From contig JAHQIW010006428.1 in assembly GCA_019055375.1 (NCBI GenBank), positions 124,001 to 188,000 on the forward strand: a DNA stretch of 64,000 nucleotides, given 5' to 3'. Position 1 is the first letter of the stretch. Every line of letters begins with the position of its first letter. Both the position numbers and the translations under genes were made by a program. The notes beneath the pieces were generated by a model. The model was not told where the DNA came from and did no database searches. It saw only the letters and a program-made list of their open reading frames with translations. This document shows positions 55,835-64,000 of this stretch, one piece after another. This DNA comes from Parelaphostrongylus tenuis (lineage: Eukaryota > Nematoda > Chromadorea > Rhabditida > Metastrongylidae).

Positions 55835-57130
55835 CGGTAACTTACTTACTTGGATACTTGGACGCTCCGTCTTCAAGAATTGTGCGGATCCCAGCACATT
55901 TTCCATTCGTCTCGTCTTCTCGCGATTGCCGTCCATGAGGGTAGTTTCATTCGAGCATGGCCACTGGCGCGAGTTTCATACCGTAATCGGTAGAATATCG
56001 GCAGGTACGAATATAGCTGATGCGAATACAGATAGGAATACAACTGATTAATTCTTTTCGCGAGACACATCCGTTCAACGTGTAGGTGGTCGTCCTCGAG
56101 GACGAGTAAATCCTCGTGGCATCCACTCTACAGTTCATATCGTCCATCTGTCGTCTGATATCTGCTTACTATACGACCGGCCCATCTGTACTTCCTATCG
56201 ACGTGAATTCTTCTGGGTCACGAAGATGAGATAAATTCCTGAGATATGAGCTGCGCCAGTTGGCTAGGTGTTGTGAGAGCCGACTGCTTTTCAGAAGACA
56301 TCGTTCAGGCGCTCTATGAGTTGTTCGCAATAGTCTTGACGTGGTCGAAGTATCATCCCACGTCTCCGATGCATAACAGAGTGCTGGCATGACTGTTGAA
56401 TCAAAAGGTTAGCGCGTAATCTGAGGTCCGTTAATTGGTCGGTGGCTTTTTGAGAGATCCGAATGCGGCCCACGCTGCTTTCTTTCTTCTGTCATGTTCC
56501 TCCTTTATTGTGTTTTCCATATTTAGTGAACGACCAAGGTACACGTACGAGGAGGTCTCCGTATCAATGATCCATCAAGTCTAGTATTTTTATCATTGCA
56601 CCATTGGATTTTCTCGAACTGAGTCTTTATGCGATTTATGCGTAGTCCGATCTTCTTCCCCACTTCGTTAAGTTCCTTGAGCCTCGTCTCTGCTTCAGTA
56701 GTGCTTTTTGAGAATTAGAAAATATTGTCCGCAAAACGAAGGTTTGACAGGAATTTCCATCGACGCGTATGCCCTTCTTGTCTCATTTAAGCGACTTCAT
56801 TATCCATTGCAGTGCGGCGGTGAACAGCTTTGGCGATATCGTATCGCCTTGTCGAACCCCTTTTCCAATGGGTATGGTCAGAGGTCGATTAAGAAGCCGT
56901 ATTTACGTGGCACAGTTTCTATAGCACTCTGATAAAGTTTTTATGTAGGACGGATCCACTCCCTGATCGACAAGTGCTGATAGGACTGTGCCGTCTCGAC
57001 GCTATCATATGCTTTTTCATAGTCGATGAAAGTTAGGATTATTGGCAGGTGGTATTGCCGACAGACTTCTATGACCTTTGACACGGGAAGCTCATACATT
57101 CCAGTCACATTTTCCTTGATATATCCCTGT
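55835..57130 (-). mobile_element. RTE-class retrotransposon remnant, second family
   Basis: Minus strand, 5'-truncated. Readable order with frameshifts and stops: RT palm QGDTISPKLFTAAL (~56870), a degraded FADD-like NLRFADNIF (~56740), TAEAETRLKEL, PALCYASETW (56390), RALERCLLKSSR, SDDRWT, GRPPTR, IARRRDEWKMCWDPH (~55890). It ends in AAGTATCCAAGTAAGTAAG, a short tandem tail typical of RTE elements. The PALCYASETW and CWGPH-type ends set it apart from the 13950-16960 family. Confidence 0.85.
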
Positions 57131-58008
57131 TACGACAAGGAGGGATTTCGCAAGTGACATTCTTCTCATGCGAGTTCGAGTCAAATTCATAGGCATATCC
57201 AAAGAAAGGACGCTGAATCGGATGTAAAACAGTGAACCGAATGAAAGCCGTGTCATGAGACGTGTACCTTACATAATCATGGGCTTAGAAATACAGAACT
57301 AAAAACCTGGTGAGTAAAAAAGTAGCTGTCTTCATAAGAGAACTGAGAATAGGAGGTACTTTTCATTAAGTCTACATGGAATTGTAAGATTACCCTTCTG
57401 GTGCATTCTCAGATGTCCATACCAGAAACAATCGCGAGGGTCTGTGGCTCAAACGGAGCTTTCTTCCAGACAACTTCTATACCAATGCGCCGATCTCGGA
57501 TGGCTGAGTGGCATAATCTGCTCAGGGACGAGTCGAACTAGCGACCATGAGTTTTCACAGTAGTTCTCATTACACCACTTTCCACTATGTAATGAGATAA
57601 TTCTTACCTCTAACGAATGAAAATTGTCCAGAATTCATCATAGACGGGCGAAAAAACGAAACACCATTCAACTGTCATATTAACCTCTTACTCTTTCTTC
57701 ATTCATACTACGGATTCGATAATCGTGAGGCAGATATGAGGTATACAGTGGATGACATAAGGTGCATAGCAATAATGGTGATTCAAGTCTTAATAAAATT
57801 TTGCGAAATCTAGTGAAGCAAAAGAATACAATGTTAAAATTGTCAAGAAATGAGCAATCAAATTACAAATTGAAAACATTTTCTCGAGCTGAACTGAATT
57901 GTAAATTCGATCAAATTAAACAGAAATGAATTGCTGAAAAGATGTGTAACGTTTTTGAACGTGGCTGTCCGTTAAGCTTCCTGCTGCGTTCAAAGTTTAT
58001 CGCCGTTG
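57131..58008. other. Gene-free stretch between RTE remnant and unknown gene
   Basis: A tRNA-like motif at 57485-57570 lacks a pairing acceptor stem. Otherwise nothing recognised. Confidence 0.4.
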
Positions 58009-58075
58009 TCATATATATACTATATATATATATATATTATATATATATATGTATATATATATATGCATATACGTA
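58009..58075 (+). repeat. (TA)n microsatellite
   Basis: Alternating TA with occasional G/C, followed by CA-rich sequence; creates artefact open frames. Confidence 0.9.
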
Positions 58076-58327
58076 TATGCATGTGTATATGAACACACGC
58101 ACCCACCCATGTATATACACACACATACCCACACAGTTTACAGTTTTATATCAATTAACTCTACGCATTTGGAGGTGGTTTTCCTTTCACACTCATGTGT
58201 TGGCATAAATGACATTTTCCTTTCCTTACATCGACATGGCATTATGGAAAAGGACAATGGTGTCACACTATGATATGATATATCCCAATTATAAGGTGAG
58301 ACATCGATATAATTGTGCTTTTTGTGC

Positions 58328-61300
58328 TTAACCAACGACTAGCGTAATAATAATTGCTATAATAATGAGTAGTACAACTAAAGGTGCTACGAAGAAAAAC
58401 AGGCAATTGAGGCAACAATCGCGTGGATTTGAACAGTTAGCCGGTGTCCATTTGAGAAAACTAATGTGACGTGGATGATGACGTGTGGTGCTGAAAGAGA
58501 AATAGGAAAAGCGAAACGAATAAGAAGGGTTTTCATGTAGGCTGATGAATTGTAAAATTTCTTTGAAAAAACTTATCCATTCGCAAAAATTCTTTGAGTG
58601 GTGGTATATATGTAGAGATATTCTGCGGATTCCAGCACTTATGCGATTAGATGGTTTTGCACACAACATCTTTGAGACATTAATTTTTTCAGAATTTCGT
58701 AGAACTTTGGCTTCTCTCTCAATGATTTTGTCTTTCATGATTGTCATTGAATGCTAAACATCTTTGAGATTGCCGCATAACTTTACTGCGATGTTTTCAA
58801 GTGTTTTCTCAGACGGCCGACAACTTATTTTAGATCAGTTGAAGAGCTTCCTATGATGAGTTTGATACGAGTTTATCGCAAGGATGAGGATTTGATTAGA
58901 CCAAAGCACGACATGGAACTAAGGACTTCATATGTATTACAATGTTCCTTTGTCTAACATGTTAAGAACATTGCTTTGATTTTTTGACAAAGAAAAATCC
59001 CAGACCACCTACTCATGAAATATTACCCTAATGTATCGGCTTAATTAGTTTCCAGAAAAATCCCACCTTGTATTTGAAAGAATCTTTTTTGTTGTCAGCC
59101 TTCGGGATTGCGCATCCTTTAGAAGATCTGTTTCTCCACCGCCATATTCTAAGTCTGAAATCATAAAGGTGAATTTCACAACTAATCAACAACCATTTTT
59201 GCACATTTCTGCGTAGCGACAATACGACGATGGTTAATCTTTTCTTTAAACGCAGCATTGTTAAAACTATCGGACAAAAATGGGTCGGATGTTTATACAA
59301 TAGTCTACATTGTCTTTAGTTTCATTGCTCAATACATTAGAGTACAAATAAGTTGAAGACAATTTCCAAAGTCAGATAGGTTAATTTTAAATTTTAGAAG
59401 TTGCTACAATCGTTAATGTGAGTAATGGCACATCTCATTTGTTTTTCCATCACTTCTACTTTCATCCAGAGCCTAGCGGAATTAAAATATTTAAGACTAA
59501 AGCCAAATTTTTTTCTTTGCAAAATTTAATACCTGTGAAAAATAACATTTATTCCATAGATATTTTTGAGTGCAGACTTTTTGTGTGGATCAAAAACATA
59601 CTGGTGGTAAAAGTTCAATTGATGGTTCACGTTCTTAATGACCACCGTCTAATGGAATTCAGATTTCTGAGTCAATAGAGACCACAAAGTCTTCTATTGT
59701 TTTCTGATTCTTGCCGTATGGGCTCAGAATTAGATCAGTTTCACTATCTTCTTTTGACGTTTACGATCTAATCGTAAGTCCAGTTCAGGCTTTCGTATAT
59801 TCATTGTGAAAAATCAAAAAGAAAACAAAAAAGGTAGTCACTTATAAGCTGTTGCTCTTTTATGGATACGATGCTTTGCCCTTATCGATGACATATTTGA
59901 ACTTTGAGGTGCTGAAGGAGCACAACGGAGAATTGAGTGATTTTTGTTATCAGAATGCATTTTTACGAAGATTTTTTTGGCCAAGCAAAAACTTTTCAGC
60001 AGACTATCAACTATTCGAAAGCTTAAAAGTCAGCAATCCAATACTTTACTCGTTTCACCTTATGCTACGTTCTAGCGGTGAAAATAAAAATTGATTTCTC
60101 ACTCAGTGCATTTCGGTGCATTTTCATTTCTCGACAAAGCTTTTCCCGCAGACTTATTGTAATCGTTCAATAGCATGGATCTCGGCAACTCCAGCATTGC
60201 GCTTGTTTTCAAAGAAGGCCTTTATAATGCATTGTAGCAGAAAAAGCATATTTCAGCTTCACTTTCGGAGAGCATTTCTCGTCGGCTAGGATGTTTGAAT
60301 GACTGTGTGTCGATCGCGCAGCCTCGATTTACATCTGGCACTCAGCTTCAATTAAGGATTTCGAAGTTTTTTCTGCACTTTGAAAAAACTCAAAATGAAA
60401 TTTGTGGCTTTGATACTTGAAATTTTCCTCTTTACGTTCATATGTTTTCGTGCATGGCTTAGGCTTAGGCTCAAAGCGGGCTCAGCTGGCAATATGAGAT
60501 GAAAATGGAAAGCCTAAGACCTAGAACGATAGAACAAAGTTGTCTCTACAGATCCGATACCAAAAACCTATAAATCTCTACGAAGCGAAGAAAAAGTTTT
60601 CAAATAATAGATGAAATTACGCACAATAACACGCTGCGTGTGAAACACAATTTATCTTCTCTTGCAGCACAGAACATTTTCATAGAATACAAGTACATTT
60701 TCAAAATTGCCGAAATTAATTTTTGAGATGACTAGTAAAAGTCTAGTGAAATAAACTCTGTCTAGCGGAAAAGACCCATACAAAAAAAGCTTTCTGATAA
60801 CAGAAAAGTATCATTTGCTTTTTTCAAGCAGTTTTTACCAGGTGCAAAATTGAAAAAGTATTAATAATTTAAGGTGTGATATAAATTGCCGGGGACTCAC
60901 TCTGATTGTTAGCGAGTTGGAAACTCCTATCCATGCTAATTTTGGAATTGCTTATTTTATGGAAATTAAAAATGAGATTATGAGCAGATTACCGGAGAAA
61001 CCTTGCTATGTAACCTTCGGAGAATATGAGATACTTACTCTACTGTTGGATTGGATACTATGTTCTGTTGCATTTTTTTTTTATTTTTTTATTCATTTAT
61101 AATAAATTTACTTCTTGGTCTTCTTTACCGCGTATAATGTGATTCGAAAGCTCGTTGTCTTGAGATTCTAAATATGCTAGCCATTTTGTCTTTTGTAACT
61201 GTGTAAAAATTTTTTTTACTTTGGAATGAATACCGATGCTTTATCACATCATCGACTTTGACAGAGCGTTTTCCTGTTAAAGAATGTTGAAGAGACCTGA

Positions 61301-62488
61301 AAAGATGGTAATCACTTGGAGCAGCATCTGAGCTGTATGGCGGATTAAATAAACGTTCTCATCCTAATTATTCAGTCTTTTGCAATGTCAGGCTCGGATT
61401 CTGTGGACGAGCGTTGTCTTGACGATGCTTCGATAGAGCTGTCGCAGCCGATTTTGACGTGTTGATGTGGTCTTCACAAAACCTTTTGAACCATCTCTGT
61501 ATAGTTCTTAGATCAGCCGCCTTGTGATCACGTGCTCTATATTGTTTTGTATCACTTCAGTCTCAAAATGACCCAAGTGGAACGTTCAAGAGTTTCGAAA
61601 AGCTCATTCTAGATTAAGAAAATTTCATACAGTTGCAAAAAATTACTTCAAACATTTCGCATCTCAAAATCATAAGCTTTCGAATGACATCGAACAAAAT
61701 AAGAAAGATCAGAAATAAATTTGTTGTAAATAAGCAAAATAACAATAAAATGCTATAAAAATTAGTTTTCAACTTGTTATTTATTGTATGGAACAACAGC
61801 TCACCACTCAGCCACAGAGCTGCCAGCATCTTAATTTGTTGTGCATCTTATCTTCTACCGATTTCTGCATTTTTATATTCTCCAATTGCATACGTTAAAC
61901 TTGTCATAGTGACTGGAACTGGTAAATACCGGCTAAATCACCGGTCAATAAGCGAGCAACGCACTAATCCGCCTTGCCATCCTTACCCCCACCCATAGTC
62001 ACGTAAAATACACTGCATCAAATCTTTGGTCATCAGAACCAACTTTTACAACTAAGATAAACTGCTTTTTCCTTTGAAGTAAACTGATTTATGTCAAGAG
62101 CTCTAATCTTATTATTTCTTCCGTTTCAGCATCAAACAATCTTAGACATAATAAACGATACATATTATATTTTATTACGATCGTTTATTGAATTTCAAAC
62201 AAGTTCACGTTGTCGTTCATAAGGCGCAATTTGATGCTAGTCAAAAAAACTATTTCTAGAAGCGAGGACAATCGTAACGATACAGCTCTTACCTTTACGA
62301 AGAATTTGCTCAGACGGGGATTCAGGAGGAAGTTGTGTCGGTCGATGAACGTCTAAACTATGTCTTATATATTTTAAGAACAGAATAAAATGAAATAAAA
62401 TGAGCATCAACTCTCAGCGAAAGGTTTTCTGTGCAAAATTTAGTAAAGCTCATTATGAATAGTCCAGTCATGATATCAAAATTATATA

Positions 62489-62534
<46 letters not shown>

Positions 62535-63100
62535 AGCGCATGTGGCGCAGTGGTTAGAGGTGCCCTGCGTCGCACACGGGGTCAATGGTTCGATCTCGCG
62601 CTCATGGCCCACCAAGCCATCCATCCCTCCGGGGTCGGTAAATTGGTACCAGGCAGGTCTCAGACTTGTCTGGGAGGATAAGCAGCACTTCAATCACCTC
62701 AAACGAAGTTAGAAACTGAAGTCGAATGCATGGCGCATCCCTAAGGGATTGATCAGCGCCGAGAGCTTTATCCTTTTATTTATGCTTATATATATTACAT
62801 ATATATAAGCATGTGCACACAAATGGATGCATATATATATATATATATGTATATACATGTATATATATGCGTTTATATATACATATATATAAATATTGAA
62901 ATGGACACGAAACACTTGCGGAGCAGAACGGGTTGTAGTAAATTCTATTTGTGCGCCTTCATCGGTGCTATGATAAACTATGACCTCAGCAGCAATACTT
63001 CCTCCTGTTTGTTACCAAAAACATCCTCCAAAGCGGTTAAGAAACTCATAATTTTCGGGTGTTCCTTGGTGACAAACTGCCATATGCAGCATGAGTTCAT
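58328..63100 (-). CDS. Unidentified 131-residue protein with a C-terminal membrane segment (4 exons)
   Basis: Exons 5'-3' on the minus strand: 63016-63100 (ATG at 63100), 62293-62352, 59067-59154, 58328-58490. The donors (G|GTAACA, G|GTAAGA, AG|GTGGGA) and acceptors (TAGTTTAG, ATGATTTCAG, CTCTTTCAG) join in phases 1, 1 and 2 without a stop. An acceptor (CTCATCCTAG) 16 bases before the ATG may be an SL site. The product starts MNSCCIWQFVTKEHPKIM; a charged linker has LPPESPSEQILRKD and GGGETDLLKDAQ. A cysteine cluster (NCSNPRDCCLNC) then precedes a hydrophobic run of ~24 residues that ends the protein (last residues ITLVVG), as in a tail-anchored or type II-like membrane protein. No family recognised. 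The introns contain a SINE, microsatellites and a deleted mariner. Alternative: the last two exons are real and the first is not, since another frame is also open at 63016-63100. Confidence 0.55.
60140..60310 (+). repeat. MITE-A-like fragment
   Basis: Diverged core (CCAGCATTGCGCTTGTTTTC) preceded by an ATCGTTCAATAGC block. In an intron of the 58328-63100 gene. Confidence 0.4.
60460..60620 (+). repeat. Dispersed repeat with TTAGGC-like start, copy 2
   Basis: Partner of 13780-13920: GGCTTAGGCTTAGGCTCAAA, GGAAAGCCTAAGACC, GATAGAACAAAG, CTATAAATCTCT. Non-coding. Confidence 0.5.
61120..61600 (-). mobile_element. Internally deleted mariner-family transposon remnant
   Basis: On the minus strand an N-terminal DNA-binding-domain piece (TIQRWFKRF at ~61510) is followed after about 30 codons by the catalytic C-terminal part. 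That part has DNARP, a frameshift, PPYSSDAAPSDYHLFRSLQ (61340-61285) and SLTGKRSVKVDDV. The first and second catalytic regions between helix-turn-helix and DNARP are missing, leaving about 480 bp. The S-DxAPSDYHLF motif is diagnostic of mariner rather than Tc1 elements. Confidence 0.8.
62486..62532 (+). repeat. (TA)n microsatellite abutting a SINE
   Basis: Pure TA tract directly at the 5' end of the SINE-H copy; a second TA/TATG tract (62787-62898) lies at its 3' end. Confidence 0.9.
62530..62785 (+). repeat. SINE-H copy, best preserved head and tail
   Basis: Reference copy. Head GCATGTGGCGCAGTGGTTAG contains the A-box TGGCGCAGTGG, and GGTTCGATCTC matches the B-box. Then come CATCCATCCCTCCGGGGTC, CAGACTTGTCTGGGAGGATA and ACCTCAAACGAAGTTAGA. 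The tail is GCATGGCGCATCCCTAAGGG followed by ATTGATCAGCG. About 250 bp, flanked on both sides by TA-rich microsatellites. Confidence 0.8.
62787..62898 (+). repeat. TA/TATG-rich microsatellite
   Basis: Low-complexity TA, CA and TG steps; gives tyrosine/isoleucine open frames on both strands that are not genes. Confidence 0.9.
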
Positions 63101-63339
63101 TCCTCAGCAGGATCGCCTAGGATGAGACATATTCGGCATTCACCAGCAAATTTGAATACCAAGCAACAAATATCATGGCAGAGCCCATCAAGGAGCCCAC
63201 GGTTACATCTGCATACGGGACAGAGAGTACGGAATAAGTTCTGCTAATTTTTTCACACATTTGATAATAAAAAATACTACGTGAACAAATAAATAAAACT
63301 AAGTTAGAGAAATAATTCATCGAAATTGCTTTATTTGAC

Positions 63340-64000
63340 CTGTGCAAATTGGCGAAGCCGCTCGCAAAATATTCAAATGATGTTTGCAAATGTTTTCGGC
63401 GCAATTTCGTCCAAACCTCGCCTACGGTAGTGTACCGTGTTGCCGAGACTTCTTCCTTTAGATGGACCACACGGAATAATCCATTTGGTTAAGATCTGGC
63501 GAGTATGACGGTTGAATGTCTTTGCTCCAAGAGCCTGGAAACGGCTCTTGACCTGATGGCAATTGTTGAGAAGTTGAATGTACAGGTCTCAGTCCTGTTG
63601 AAACGTAAATCCGTTGGCGCCAAAGTGTTGCGCACTCCAAGGGTCCAGTACGCCCCGTGAAACTTGCTGCAAATAGCAAGCGAAGTTGATTCTGACGTGT
63701 CTGTTAACGAAGACTAACGACGTCTTTCCGGTGGCGCAAATGCTGGCCCAGCCTAAAACAGAGGCCGGGAATCATGGTTTTTGCTACTGCGAACTCTTAC
63801 TGACCCTTCTTGGAAAAATGACACCGATTCTGGCGATTGTGGAGTGATTCGACAGTGAATATCTTCTCATCTTCTCGTCCGTAAAAAACACCTTCAACGA
63901 ATAAGCGATACCTATCAAACAAATCATTCGTCGCGCCTTAGAAAGCCGTTTTTCTTTTATCCCTTTGTCCAGGTGAGCACGAGCGATCATGTAGCTGCAC
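63340..64000 (-). mobile_element. Tc1/mariner-superfamily transposase remnant, cut by the window edge
   Basis: Minus strand, entering from beyond 64000. Readable pieces in order, with frameshifts: FFTDEK (first catalytic Asp, ~63880), RRVSKS, VLGWASICATGKTSLVFVN (~63750), FTFQQD (second Asp, ~63610), then SYSPDLNQMDYSVWSI (third catalytic position, 63500-63460). A C-terminal stretch ends near 63340. The DYSVW ending and spacing fit the nematode maT-like group of this superfamily rather than classical mariner; that assignment is from memory of the family. Several frame breaks make it inactive. Confidence 0.8.

Noticed and set aside
62532..62600. Possible tRNA gene
   Set aside because: It is the head of a SINE present in many copies; no complete cloverleaf.
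62358..62693. 111-codon minus-strand open frame
   Set aside because: Runs through a SINE and a TA microsatellite; it only touches the beginning of a real exon (62293-62352) from outside.
1..64000. CRISPR arrays, bacterial operons, prophage or defence islands
   Set aside because: No regularly spaced repeats with unique spacers, no ribosome-binding-site-led gene clusters; all evidence points to animal nuclear DNA.

Overview
The window is animal nuclear DNA from a parasitic nematode, most likely a hookworm or close strongylid relative. Evidence: protein-coding exons are short, phase-matched and separated by AT-rich introns. Three gene starts sit 1 to 16 bases after an AG acceptor that looks like a spliced-leader (SL) trans-splice site. 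The best protein matches are to Caenorhabditis-type genes. The non-LTR retrotransposon remnants belong to families I recognise from hookworm genomes. There is no operon-style packing and no CRISPR, rRNA or genuine tRNA gene.

Three genes can be assembled, all on the minus strand. (1) A trehalose-6-phosphate phosphatase (gob-1 type), ten exons from 24838 down to 8274, with a 10.3 kb intron (10979-21324) full of repeats and a probably displaced C-terminal exon near 6377-6559. (2) A complete 25-exon NEMF/Rqc2 gene (ribosome-associated quality control), 54358 to 40349, 968 residues. (3) A four-exon gene of 131 residues (63100 to 58328) ending in a single hydrophobic segment, which I cannot name. 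Weaker coding candidates are a 45-residue membrane microprotein at 2785-2922 (+) and a set of exon-like, partly coiled-coil segments at 35352-36864 (-) that may be a decayed gene.

Most of the rest is mobile DNA. It includes four RTE-class retrotransposon remnants (6690-8245, 13950-16960, 31795-32222, 55835-57130), a BEL/Pao-type LTR element (43814-47610) sitting inside a tRNA-like SINE inside a NEMF intron, an internally deleted mariner (61120-61600), and a Tc1/mariner-superfamily transposase running off the right edge (63340-64000). About a dozen SINE copies carry a tRNA-like head. There are also tRNA-like foldback repeats, two families of short inverted-repeat elements (called here MITE-G and MITE-A), a 700-bp repeat present three times in the large phosphatase intron, and microsatellites.

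The genes are unrelated in pathway (trehalose metabolism, translation quality control, unknown membrane protein), so the layout is three independent minus-strand genes in a repeat-rich, gene-poor segment. Exon coordinates were worked out by eye from splice motifs, reading phase and remembered family sequences. Repeat boundaries are approximate, usually within 10-30 bases.
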